Shown piece after piece: positions 1-11,012 of a stretch of 64,000 bases of DNA. Under the pieces are notes generated by a model. It ran no database searches. It was not told the origin of the DNA and saw only the letters and a list, made by a program, of their open reading frames with translations. The stretch spans positions 88,348,485 through 88,412,484 of the forward strand of contig NC_081847.1 of the NCBI RefSeq assembly GCF_963259705.1, read 5' to 3'. This DNA comes from Myotis daubentonii (lineage: Eukaryota > Chordata > Mammalia > Chiroptera > Vespertilionidae). A program made the translations under genes and the position numbers. The first letter of the stretch is position 1; each line of letters opens with the position of its first letter.

Positions 1-173
1 CCAGCCTGGCTTAGCACAGCCATCTTGTACAGCGGACGCATCAGTGCTCAGAAGCCAGAGTCCTCTCCATTCTACTCCAGTAGGAAGACAGCCCTGTCCT
101 TGGGCCTGGAAATGCTCAAAGGCTAGAACTCCTTCCAGCTAGACTTCGCCAGTATGTGCTGTTAAGACTCCAC

Positions 174-381
174 TTGTCGCCCAGCTGGTATGGCTCAGTG
201 GTTGAGTGTTGACCTATGAACCAGGAGGTTATGGTTCAATTCCCAGTCAGGGTACATGCCCGGGTTGTGGTCTCAATCCCTAGGAGGCAGCTGAAGAATG
301 ATCCTCTCTCATCACTGATGTTGCTCTCTCCCTCTCCCTCTCCCTTCCTCTCTGAAATCAATAAAAATATATATTTTTTAA
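174..381 (+). repeat. VES-type tRNA-derived SINE
   Basis: tRNA-like head (ATGGCTCAGTGGTTGAGTGT as box A region, GGTTCAATTCCCAGTC as box B), a pyrimidine-rich middle and the tail AAATCAATAAAAATATA. It is bounded by the target duplication AAGACTCCAC at 164-173 and 382-391. Confidence 0.9.
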
Positions 382-2781
382 AAGACTCCACAGACAACGC
401 CTTCAGACTGACTCATTCTTTTTCATGATATCTTAACATCACCAAATAGTTTACCATCAGCAATGTTCATTCCACAAACAATTATGAGCATCTGTCAGGT
501 GCTAAGGGCTTAGTTGAAGAAAAGCAACAAACTCACTGGGCTTACAGTCTAGAAGAGACTGTGAAAAGTCTCATGGTCAGGTGAGTACGGTGAATATTGA
601 TCCTCTTAGCAGAGACCCTCAATGTTCATTAGGAGTAAATAAATGCACTAACTCTCTTATAGCATCACGTCTCAGCCTCATTGGATGCTTTAAGCAGGGC
701 ATACCCATCAACATGGCATACCTATAACTCTGAGAAGCAGTGGTATAGATTGCACTAGCTCCAAGAACTCGGGAAAATGAGAGCAGGAAAGAGTAGTCAT
801 CAAAAATATTTCAATAGAGGAGATTGACTTGCCTGGAGAACTTGATTCTTGTTTTCACACGTTTGCCCTCAAGCATTCAAAATGGATTTTGGCCTCTGTC
901 CTACCAGTAAATCCTCAGATGTAAACAAGCTGGGAAGTTAGCTGGCTCCCCAAGAACATGCCCGACCCATGCCCACCTATAGAAAGGTCTACCTCGTGGA
1001 CCTTTTAGAATGAAGCAGGAACGGGAGCAGGGGGTTAGCAAAGGGAGATTCTACAAACAAACGTCACCTGTGTCATGATTTCACCCAAAGCTGGCCTGGT
1101 GGCCCCTGCGGCAGCCACTAACACACAGGATTCCAGGAGCTAACCCACCTGAAATGCAGAAAAAAAATGACATTCTCATCTGGAAAAATCCAGGTGATTA
1201 GTTCACATATGCTGACAAATCTCATAAACAAAAAAAAGCTACTCATTCACGGGAAAGTGGTGTTTTCTGTCTTAAGAGCAATCCCATGATCTCTCATTAT
1301 CCTACTTCAGAGTTTTTCTAGCTGAAAAAAGACCTTAAACACTGCTTTTAACCCCAGTGTTTATGAAACTGTTGATTGCAGTGAAATCAACTCAATGTGT
1401 CTCAACCAGCATTTTCCTCTAAATCAGAGAGAATGGAATGGAATAGATTGAAAAAACATCAGAGCATGAGATACAGCAAGAGTATTCAGGTTTTCACAAC
1501 ATTTCTATTTATGTTTCTCTACCTACGCATACATGTATACATACATGCTGGTTTGTAATGTAGAGTGTATCTGTTCCTGTGAGTGGTCATCAGCACTATT
1601 TACAAGCCAGGGGTGCCGTCTCGTGCCCTTGCTTCATGTGTCAGTTTGTTGAAGCCCAGAGAAGTAAAACAGTTTGCCCAAAGACACCCGGCCAGCCGGA
1701 GAATCTAGCAACTCTGACTCCTTGTTTGGTGTTCCTGACACTACACCAGCTAGTTTTGTTCAAAAACAAAACATCACCTCATTTCCACTTTTTAAAATAG
1801 CACATTCCTGCCGATAAGACTTGTTTAATGATGTCTTTTCAATAGCTCTCTCTGTCCCTTGCCTTAAAACTCCAAACAGAATGGTGACATTGGCCTCGGC
1901 GGAGATCGATGCCAGAAAGACACGGAGCCCGAGGCGAAACCTGAAGGTGTTTCATTTTTCCCCTTTGTAAGCTTCTGCAGGAAATGTGGCAGGAGGGAAT
2001 ACCGCCAGAAGCTCCTATTAAAAATGTATCTCTTAAACAGGCGCCGCTTACAAAACAAACCACCCATTTTCTCCTGATGATCTAACTGTCTTGTCAGCAG
2101 TGCTTAGATATTTTTTCCCTAAGAAGAGAAAGATGACTTCAGTCGCAGTGATGACCTTACCAACCAGCCAATGAAAGTTTGTTATAAATAATAGCAATGT
2201 GGTCCTAACAGCCTTTAAATTGCACAAAATCATCTCAAGGGATTTGAGCCATAAAAAAATAAATAAATAAAAACAGAAAACACAAAAATGTAGCATTTTC
2301 AATTAAGCTGTGTACTGGCAAACGTGAGTAGAGAAGAGAAGGAAAAGAAATGTGTGATTTCTTTGGGTTTTTTTGTGTTTGTTGTTCTTTAAATCTCTTG
2401 CATATAATTATGCAAGGAACTTCAAGCTACTTAAGTTGAACTCTGAGCCTGCAAAAATCATTGAAGCTCATCTTCTGAAGACAATTCTCTAAAACAATAG
2501 CTGGCACGTAGGAAAATACAGGCTAACAGCTGTTTCAAATACAACTTTTATTTTTGTTTTGTGTTTTTTCCCCTAAGGCAATTTTCCGGGCCATCATTTT
2601 TCTTGAAACATTTCTCTCACCTGAGGTGTTCCACATTTACGCTATAATAATACAAAGAAACAGATGCAATTTCAAATGTGTGAGGACAATGCAGTCGGAT
2701 CGCAAGGTGCTGGCTTGAGTGATGAGAGGACTCCGCACTGAGGTGCCCCAGTCCTCCGAGTTTACTGCTATGTCCAGGGGA

Positions 2782-2782
<1 letters not shown>
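382..2782. other. Intergenic, no gene or repeat recognised
   Basis: Only short chance frames; nothing resembles a protein family. The part at about 2000-2330 is non-repetitive and of mixed composition and is listed separately as a candidate conserved element. Confidence 0.5.
2000..2330. promoter_or_regulatory. Candidate conserved non-coding block
   Basis: A repeat-free stretch with TAATAG, TTTAAATTGCAC and paired GATGA/TGACTTCAG-like motifs and no open coding frame. The call rests only on its texture (no transposon hallmarks, no low-complexity decay) and needs alignment to other mammals. Confidence 0.2.

Positions 2783-2838
<56 letters not shown>
2783..2838. repeat. (GA)n microsatellite
   Basis: About 27 near-uninterrupted GA units. 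The chance open frames crossing it give Ser-Leu repeats and are artefacts. Confidence 0.97.
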
Positions 2839-4544
2839 AAAATTGAGCCACCCCGCTAAGGCTTATTTTTTTAATGTGGAAACATGTTAATTTTTCATTC
2901 CGGTTTTTAAAAAAAGTAGGCACTCCCAGGCCAAACGGAGAATCCAGAAAAGGAAGATTAACACCCAAAGGGAATACCCCAGGCGCTGAAGGTAAACTTT
3001 GCCTTCCTCTTTGCTTTTTCATGGGTCAGTCCTGGCTGTGTACCTTCTCCAATATGCTAACGTTTGGTTTCTCTTTTATAAATATTTCCAGGAAGAACCC
3101 CACGCACTCCAAACAGCTCCCCGCTGGGAACCCTTGGACCGCGGAAACCAACCATTACAGACCAATGTCATCCTTCCAGATGGGCTGGCAGGCGTTGAGG
3201 GGCCTGGCCTCGTCAGGAGACACATCCTGCCCCTTCCTCCAGCCAGCGGCAGGGGTTCTGATCTTTGGATGATTGGGATTGGTGACCCTGCGTTATTGAC
3301 TAATCCCAAAGGTTATAAATCATCTTATGCAAAAAGAAAGAATAATAGCCAACATTCTCAACTAACTGGTGGTAATTCTTCGTCATACAAAACGTCAGCC
3401 ACAAGAAGCTTCCCTTGTGCACTCCTAGTTAAAACCCTTCTGGACAAAGGGCCTGTCTGACCCGGAGCTGCATTCATTCCCCCTACAGTTCCCTGGGGAC
3501 AAGCATCTGTCGATACAACTCAAGCCTACCCCACCCCAAACGGAGCAAAAATCAATCTCTTTGCTTCCCATCTCCTCTGAGAGTGCATAGAGCATTAAGA
3601 CAGCCCATAGCAGAGAGAGATCAACTATTTTACCACTTGTCAGCTGCTCACGCTACATTCCATAACAATCTTGGTCACACCTCTGACAGCCACATAAAAA
3701 AAAAAAAAAGGTCCCTAGATGCACCCCACCTTACAGAATTTCAAGAGATCAAACGGCTTGCAAAGCCCCAGAGTGAGAAAACGCTGAGCACCCAGCCACC
3801 TGTCTCCAGAACTCCCCTTCCCTCCAGGTCTTAGCTAACGGCACGTTCTCATAAACCAGCCATGCATTGCCCAAGCGAAAAGGAGACTGACATTCCAGGG
3901 AATCGATCAAGTGTATATTTAGTTTCACTTCAGCATGCTCAGTTAAATGGCTGCACACTTTTAAATGGGGCGGGGGGCAGATTTGAGTACAGTGAATCAG
4001 TTAATGTTCCCCCAAGATTTACATCTCCAAGTGTCAGCTGATTCTCAAGGGGGAGGAAGAGGACTGTGTCCTGTAATCCCAAGAATCGCTAATGATGAGT
4101 CCTCTGCTTTCCTCCCCCAAACGGAAATTCTATCCTGATCATGAGAAATCTGGTGCTAACGCATGGCTTATGCCAGCTCAATTATCTTCATCGATTTCCT
4201 TCCATTATGTCTTATCTCCTTCTGTATTCTGTCCTTCCAAATTCTTCTTGACACCAACTGTGCTTGAAATCCGAGGCTACATCGGGTATGGGGTTTTTAA
4301 AGAGAATCACAATTCAGAGTGGGAAGTATTCCATGTTCCGTGAGAAGCACCTGGGAGCCCATATTTCTATCCAATGGAGAAACCATTTTCAGCTCTGACT
4401 CCCTTCTCCTTCTCCCCTTCCTCTTCCTTCTCCTCTTTCTCCTTATCCTCTCACCCTTTTCTTCTTGTTGTTTTTAGTGCTTCTAATGCTTCATAGTTTT
4501 TAATATTCAAATAGAGCCACAATTTCTAAGCCAAATGCTATCTG
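2839..4544. other. Intergenic, no gene recognised
   Basis: Contains overlapping chance frames at 2874-3460, an A13 run at 3697-3709 and a pyrimidine-rich patch of CTTCTCC-type units at about 4398-4452. No protein family, RNA gene or transposon terminus is recognised. Confidence 0.5.
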
Positions 4545-4741
4545 ATATTTTTTTAATATATTTTTATTGACTTCAGAGAGGAAGGGAGAAGGAGACAGAG
4601 ATAGAAACATGGATGATGAAAAAGAATCATTGGTCAGCTGCCTCCTGCATGCCCCACACTGGTGATTGAGCCCACAACCTGGGCTGTGACCTCCTGGTTC
4701 TTAGGTCGACGCTCAACCACTGAGCCATGTTGGCTGGGCGC
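4545..4741 (-). repeat. VES-type SINE
   Basis: Reverse-strand copy: the A/T tail and TTATTGACTTCAGAGAGG come first, then the head with CTCAACCACTGAGCCATG. Flanked by an imperfect duplication, GCTATCTGATATT and GCTACCTGATATT. Confidence 0.9.
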
Positions 4742-5905
4742 TACCTGATATTTTAAATGAACCACGTTACTGCTGCCTCTATGAACAAAAGAGAACACAT
4801 CGGTGTTTCACCCTCTTTTTGTAGGTGCTTTGCTCAGAATCAAATTCTTGTTTCTTCCTAAAGGTATCAGCAATTGTATCTTAGCATCCGGAGTCTTTCA
4901 TCCAACAAGCTTGTGTGAAATAATATTATGTGCTAGGCACTGGATAAACAAAGATGAGGAAAATTAAACTTTCTGCCCTCCAGAAGCTCCTAGGAGAAAC
5001 AAACAAAAACACCAGTTTCACTAAAGAAATAGAAGTGCCATCACAGAGATATGAACACAGAGGCGTGGTGATCAGAGAGGCCGTTCAATGGGGTTTGCAG
5101 TTGTAGATAATATTTTGGGGTCTGAGAAATATAGGAATGTATCTGCTTTCCTTTGGCAGAATTGTACTACCAGAGAGGATTTCACAGGCTCAAACCACGC
5201 ATAATACCACTATTACTACTCATCCGGCTAAAGAAAGGGTCATTTTTCTACTATTCATCGTTAGATGTCTCCTCTACTAATTTAATCTCAGTGATGTCTT
5301 TGGCTTCATAGGGATGTGAAGCAATAGAGTTATATGGGTTGGTAGATGAGAAGAAAAAAAAAAAAAGTCATTCCATTTTGCAGACTTAGAAAAATTATAA
5401 TGAAATGGGAATAAGAAATGAGGAGGATGGGCAAGAGCTTTTTCAGAAACGTATTACTAATGTGCCCCAAACGACTCTGTGCAACCATGTCTCAATGTCT
5501 GCATTATATGCTATCTCAACAATCGGAATGTGAATCAACATTTGAGTAGAATTCTATTTCAATTCTACCACAGGGCAATTTAAAGAAGGAATTCAGTAAA
5601 TTTCCTTATAAAGCAGATACTTTCTTATAATGTGAATAATCACTTCCTCGTGTTATGTTTTATAAGTTGGAGTTTTGTCAAGTTGGCGTCATGAAATGCA
5701 AACGGCACCTTATATTTTATGTTAAAAATAAGTAGCAGCGCCTGGCAACAATTTATCTCCAGATGCATTCTAGTCATCGGGTGTATGAGAGCAGCTCTTC
5801 TAGTTCAGGATAAGTTGCACCAGGTAGACCAGAATCCCAGGAAATAGCAGACTAAGAAGAAAACCCTTTTTCTATTTTAAAAAAAAAAAAATCTTTCTGG
5901 TAAAG
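4742..5905. other. Intergenic with a possible ancient repeat relic
   Basis: Bases about 4905-5000 read like the ancient mammalian repeat that contains TATGTGCTAGGCACTGG and CTGCCCTCCAGAAGCTC (also seen near 24080 and 58410). The rest is AT-rich and unassigned. Confidence 0.4.
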
Positions 5906-6066
5906 CAAGAAAGAGGGAAGGAGGAAGAAGGAAGGAGAGAAGAAGGGAGGGAAGAAGGGAAGGAGGGGAGGAAGGAGGGAGGGAAGGGAGGGAAGGATGG
6001 AGGGAAGGACAGAGGGAAGGACGGAGGGAGGGAGGGAAGGACGGAGGGAGGGACAGAGGAAGAAAG
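5906..6066. repeat. Purine-only (GGAA/GGGA)n tract
   Basis: About 160 bases of nearly pure A/G on the plus strand, built from GGAAGGAGGGAGG-like units. The Pro/Ser-rich frames predicted on the minus strand here are products of the tract, not genes. Confidence 0.95.
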
Positions 6067-6070
6067 ACAC

Positions 6071-6215
6071 AGCCAGCACTTCTCACACTTCAATGCACAA
6101 CACAGGAGTCCACAGATTTTGTTAACTTGCAGATTCTGGTTCAGGGGGTCTGTGGTGAGGCCCAGAGGTCCTGCATCTCTAACAAGTTGGGGGTGATGCC
6201 AATACTGAGCCAAGT
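6071..6215 (+). mobile_element. MER5A-like hAT-Charlie relic
   Basis: Contains CACTTCTCACACTTCAATGC, TTGCAGATTCTGGTTCAGG and CATCTCTAACAAGTTGGGGG in the order found in MER5A. The terminal repeat is eroded on the right side. Confidence 0.65.
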
Positions 6216-7485
6216 CTCTAACACAGGCGGTTAGAAGCCTACGCTGTACTATGCGGTGTATCAGCAACGTGAACATCCAGGCAAAATGTCTCTGAGGTCT
6301 CCGAGAGAAAGGGGAAATCACTTGAGACAACATTTCCTACTCCCCAAATGTTCTTCCATAGCACAGCCCCACCCCCACTTTTGCGGGGGGGGGGGTGCAG
6401 CTGTTTGGAGCAGGGGGCAGCTACATACTGTTTTCAGCAGAGTCTTCACATTTTATAGCCGCCATGGGAAGGGAGGACGTACTGGATATGATCAAAGGTT
6501 TTTAGCTTTGGTCTCAGGCAGCAGTATTCCACGGAGCCACCCTCTGCTCATTCTTTCAAACAAAATTAATGCCATGTTTGTTACACCGGCTCCCTGTCTT
6601 GAGATGTCTCTGGAACAACAGTGCAGAATATGGGAAGTTTTTCCTTTGAACATGGGCCAAAGGAGCACATTAGCCTCAGAACACCTTTGGGCTCTAAACA
6701 CTGTATCAACTTTGAAGTTAACCATGAGACTGTATTTTCAGAAACATATTTACTGAAAAACTGTAGCTATGCCATTGTAGCGATGCCCTAAAGCCGTGGC
6801 CCACAGGACGGCATAGACAGAACTTCCCTTGAACTGGCCCACGGGATCATTTCCACATCTTGGTTTTCCCAACAGCCAAAGAGGATTCCGTCCCGAAGAA
6901 GACGCACCTCACACGCACCTTCTAAGGCTCCCACTTCTCCCTGGTTTAGAGCAAAGCTCCCTCACACCGCACACCAGCCACCGCCTCCACGGGACCCCGC
7001 TTCCTGTGCAGAAGCAAACCCGCAAAAAGAATACTTAAAACAAAACACGGTATCCTCTGGAAATAGCAGACAGCTCTTCTCCAAAATGAAGGACAAAAAA
7101 ATCTTGAAGGAGAAATAAATCACGATAGCAGAATTGTTGTTTCAACGATATAGCGGGAAAAACAGGGTACCGGAGCAAAAGTCCTTAAGACATGCCGTGG
7201 CACACCAATTAAATCTATATTTAGGAAGTCTTACGCATTTCCTGTGTGATATATATTTCATGCTTCTAAGTAGACGTAGGGTAAAATTATTTCCATAACT
7301 AAATACCCTTTCCATGTCCATAAAAACCACCATAAGTAAATGGAGAAGGAAAACCACGCTAAGAATTACGTTTTCACTGAGATTAGAGATTGTTATTACA
7401 TACACTACCATACCCTACAGATGCCTGTAAATATGAAGACATTCAGAGAAAGATGCAGGAACCTAATTTTTATGATGCTTTATTG
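6216..7485. other. Intergenic, no gene recognised
   Basis: Holds an 11-G run at 6384-6394. Open frames of 60-166 codons occur but show no family similarity or splice structure. Confidence 0.5.
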
Positions 7486-7514
7486 CTATTATTATTATTA
7501 TTATTATTATTATT
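7486..7514. repeat. (ATT)n microsatellite
   Basis: About ten TTA units. Chance frames across it give poly-Tyr on the plus strand and poly-Asn on the minus strand. Confidence 0.95.
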
Positions 7515-7566
7515 TAGGTGGCCTTCTTTGTAAAACATAACTTGTTTCAGCAGACATGACAAGTCT

Positions 7567-7578
7567 GCCCTCTGGTGG
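7567..7578 (-). promoter_or_regulatory. CTCF-core-like motif
   Basis: The minus strand reads CCACCAGAGGGC, matching the CTCF core CCASYAGRKGGC at every position. Binding is not shown by sequence alone. Confidence 0.4.
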
Positions 7579-8744
7579 AAACACGGGGTTTGCATGTCAG
7601 GCCCTGCTATTCTGGTTCCTGCAGCAGAAATGTACCCAACCCCAGGGCTGCCTTTATCCTGCCTCGGTGATAAAGACACCTCCGGGGTGCCTCTCGGAAT
7701 AGTGGGGTACGCCCTGCAGAGGTGTGCTTATAGGAGACACGGGGAAGCCCTGGGTGAGGGCTGACCCTAGGGAAGACCACAGACCCAGACACTTGGTCCC
7801 ATGGCCGGGTCCGAGAATCCAAGGGAAGAAATCCCTTGTTAAAATCTTTCTTGTGGGAAGTATTACAGATGTCCCCTTTTTCCCGCATTGACCCCTCCAC
7901 CCCGCTCCCGCCCCCCCACCACCACCTTCACCGCACTACTGTCTGTGTCCATGGGTTATGGGATATGCATGAAGGTCGTTGGTGAATCTCTTTCCGCCGC
8001 CCCGTCACCCCCCATCCTTTCCCCCCACCCCCTTCCCTCTGAGATCCATCACAGCCTTGAGTCCTGCTGGGATCCTTCGCTCAGACTGCCCTCTGGCCCC
8101 AAGAGCTCCGGCCTCCTGTCAGGGACTTTGAAAGCTGAGAGCTACTTATAAAAAGGGCAGCATCAACTCTCAGGGTGATCTGGGGAGCCTTGGAACCACT
8201 GGGAATCAGGAGGCGGGTGACACAGAGCTGGGGAGAGCCTGCCCCCCAATCTATGTGCCTAGCACACACCAACGCACCAAGGGCCCAGAGCTCAATGGCT
8301 TCGGCAGTCTCAGGGCTCCCGCACAAGGCACCCTGGGAGGGCCCTTTGGGGCTGACACAGCAAAACTCCCAGGTCGGGAGGAAGAGCAGCTTCGCCAGCA
8401 TCAGCCCCGGAACCACAAAGGGCACGAGGATGCCTTGCAGTGGCTGAAAGGCTTCTATTCATGAGCAACACGAGGTACTCTGAGATGACCCCTGGCAATG
8501 GCTGGCGGCTGGAGACCCTGAAATTGGAGGGATGGGAAGAGCCGGGAGGGACGCATTTACTGTTACTCTAAGCGTCTTTTTAAGCTCAAGCTGAAGTGAC
8601 CTGATAAAGACAATGGCACAGCCTTGGCCACTATCGGGGACCTGTGGACAACATAATGGAACTCAGCCTGTCCTGACCCACCAACAGGCCACATAAAACA
8701 GCAGCGGTTCTGGTGAATGAACACGATCAAGAAAGAAGGAAACA
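7579..8744. other. Intergenic, C-rich in part, no gene recognised
   Basis: Bases about 7890-8040 are C-rich with short CCCCCACC runs. Several overlapping frames on both strands reflect GC content rather than coding. Confidence 0.5.
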
Positions 8745-8745
8745 G

Positions 8746-8980
8746 CCCTAACTGGTTTGGCTCAGTGGATAGAGCGTCGGCCTGCGGACTCAAGGGTCCC
8801 GGGTTCGATTCCGGCCAAGGGCATGTACCTTGGTTGCGGGCACATTCCCAGTGGGAGATGTGCAGGAGGCAGCTGATCGATGTTTCTCTCTCATCGGTGT
8901 TTCTAACTCTCTAGCCCTCTCCCTTCCTCTCTGTAAAAAATCAATAAAATATATTTTTTTAAAAAGAAAGAAAAAGAAGA
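8746..8980 (+). repeat. VES SINE with target duplication
   Basis: Head CTAACTGGTTTGGCTCAGTG with box B GGTTCGATTCC, tail AAAAAATCAATAAAATATA. Flanked by AGAAAGAAGGAAACAG at about 8730-8745 and 8981-8996. Confidence 0.95.
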
Positions 8981-9038
8981 AGAAAGAAGGAAACAGAAGG
9001 CTGGGCAAAACTAGATAGTGTGGTTAAGAACAGAGCAG

Positions 9039-9264
9039 GCCCTAGCTGGTTTGGCTCCGTGGATAGAGCCTCAGCCTGCGGACTGAAGGGTCCCAGGTTC
9101 CACTCCAGTCAAGGGCATATGCCTGGGTTGCGCAGTAGGGGGCATGCAGGAGGCAGCCAATCAACGATTCTCTCATCATTGATGTTTCTATCTCTCTCTT
9201 CCCTCTCCCTTCGTCTCTGAAATCAATAAAATATATTAAAAATCAATAAAATATATTGAAAAAA
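9039..9264 (+). repeat. VES SINE, tail duplicated
   Basis: Head CCTAGCTGGTTTGGCTCCGT; box B is decayed (GGTTCCACTCC). The tail unit AATCAATAAAATATATT occurs twice in tandem. Confidence 0.9.
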
Positions 9265-9402
9265 ATGGAGCAGCCAGGCTGCACAGAGAATAAACCCTGG
9301 AGGATCTTCCATGGTCTGAACCTCAAACATGCAAGGACCCGTCGGCTTCTCATTGTATTTCACATTCCCACCACTGGGATTCACATCTGGTGAGTCTATT
9401 TC

Positions 9403-9604
9403 TTTTTTTCTTTCTTTTTTTTTTATTTCAGAGAGGGAGAGATAGAAACATCAGTGATGAGAGAGAATCATTGATCAGTTGCCTCCTGCATGCCCTCTAC
9501 TAGGGATTGAGCCCACACCTTGGGCATGTGCCCTGACCAGGAATCCGAACTGTGACCTCCTGGTTCATAGGTTGATGCTCAACCACTAAGCCACGCCGGC
9601 CAGG
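9403..9604 (-). repeat. VES-type SINE
   Basis: Reverse copy: T-rich tail, then CTCAACCACTAAGCCACG head. Flanked by TGAGTCTATTTC (9391-9402) and TAAGTCTGTTTC (9605-9616). Confidence 0.9.
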
Positions 9605-9616
9605 TAAGTCTGTTTC

Positions 9617-10659
9617 AACAGGGCTTTGCATTCAGATATCCAATCACTCCCTTCTCTAATCATTCCCTTACCACCATGCATCTGAAACTTGGCTCCTGAG
9701 TTCTCACCTGTGACTCTTTCCCTATGAGTACTGGAGCTGTGGAAGGGATGACATCATCCAAAGGATGATGTCAAATGGAAACAGGTTGATAGAAGAGGCA
9801 CAATAAGACAGGTGGAGAGGAGGTGTCACCCATCAGATCAGTCGGCCATGCCTTCTTGGAGCCCCCGGGGAAGATGCCAGGTGCCAGGATGCTTCCCAGG
9901 GTTGCTAGAGGGGCAGGATGAGGAGGCTAGACATGGGGACAGCATCCCAAAGACACAAAATGCCAAAGAACAGCCAGGAAGCACTCCAGAAAGGAATATT
10001 CAGCAGGGGCAAGTGCCCCGGGAAACCATGGAGGATTATGGGCTGAGAAAAGGACGCTGGTATTGGCCTTTTGTGAGTTGACTGAGCTCTGTGTCCGTGG
10101 TGTGGAGGGGCACCCAGAGGAGGATGGAGGAGTACGCGGGAGGAGCTGAAATGACATCACTGAGGAGAGACTGTGCCCACGGGAAATCCCGGGGTCCTTC
10201 GTCACACAGCGTCTGCCCAGGAATCTCAAGACGCGCTCCATCCCGACCTACCACTGTCGTGTGTGCTGTGCCCTTTTGTCATTCTCCGCCCCCACCCCAC
10301 CCCCACACACACACACCATCACCCCACCTTGCCCGACAGTTTAACTCTCCTTGGATAACATAAGGAAAGAACATAAGGACTTTTCAAATTGGAAAGACAA
10401 AGGCCAAAAGGACATATTATATATAAAAGGACACATACAGAGCGAGAGAAAGAGGAAGGCTCTTTCACTAAAAGAAAAAAATAATAATAAAAGGGAGTTA
10501 AATGAGGTGAAAGGACAGCAGAGCCCTGCCCACCCCGGGATGAAGCTTTGAAAGGACAGTGGGAGGGACAACCTGCGAGGGTCAAACAGCAACGGTGACC
10601 AGCCGCAGACTGGGAAACACGCCACCCGCCCAGTCCTAAACTCCAGTGACAGCCGCCTC
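9617..10659. other. Intergenic, no gene recognised
   Basis: Includes a short (CA)n run at about 10302-10315. The minus-strand 172-codon frame at 10319-10837 has no recognisable domain and runs across low-complexity sequence. Confidence 0.5.
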
Positions 10660-10870
10660 GATGGCCAATGTTTAAAGTTGCATTAGCGGGAGATGGCCGC
10701 CTAGGGGATTGCTTCTGGAGCCGTCTCAGCGTGAGGTAATGGATCGGGCCCTCATTAGAGTGAAACAGGGAGAGAGCTGTCATTGAAACCTCGGGGTTCA
10801 GCTCAGAGCCGGGCCCTGGCCATTGTTTATACCACACTGACCCCTGCAGGTCCTCCCTTTCGTTCAGAAG
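10660..10870. promoter_or_regulatory. Candidate conserved non-coding block
   Basis: Repeat-free and balanced in composition, with GCATTAGCGG, GTGAGGTAATGG, CCCTCATTAGAG and CATTGTTTATACC, homeodomain/forkhead-like cores. No coding frame is credible. The call is by texture only. Confidence 0.25.
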
Positions 10871-11012
10871 GTGCTAGGCATTTGGCCCAGGGTGCGGGGA
10901 GGCGGGTGGGGGGAGAAATAAATGGGGGGGAAAAAGAATAAGCTTGCTTTGCTTTCTTAACATCCAAAGGGGTGTGAGAATGAGCAAAGCAGCGGGATCT
11001 GGCTGCCAGGTG

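Noticed and set aside
2874..3460. Overlapping 132- and 153-codon frames
   Set aside because: No domain, no splice structure; two frames open in the same GC-balanced stretch indicates chance.
5852..6333. Minus-strand Pro/Ser/Leu-rich open frames
   Set aside because: They are translations of the polypurine tract and its flank, with no start context, domain or splice sites.
6256..6756. 166-codon plus-strand frame
   Set aside because: Starts inside a hAT relic flank and crosses a G11 run; no similarity to a known family.
8746..8830. tRNA gene
   Set aside because: Box A and B sequences are present, but they form the head of a SINE followed by the VES body and tail; the same holds for all other tRNA-like heads in the window.
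10319..10837. 172-codon minus-strand frame
   Set aside because: Composition follows local low-complexity sequence; no recognisable domain; overlaps a candidate conserved non-coding block.
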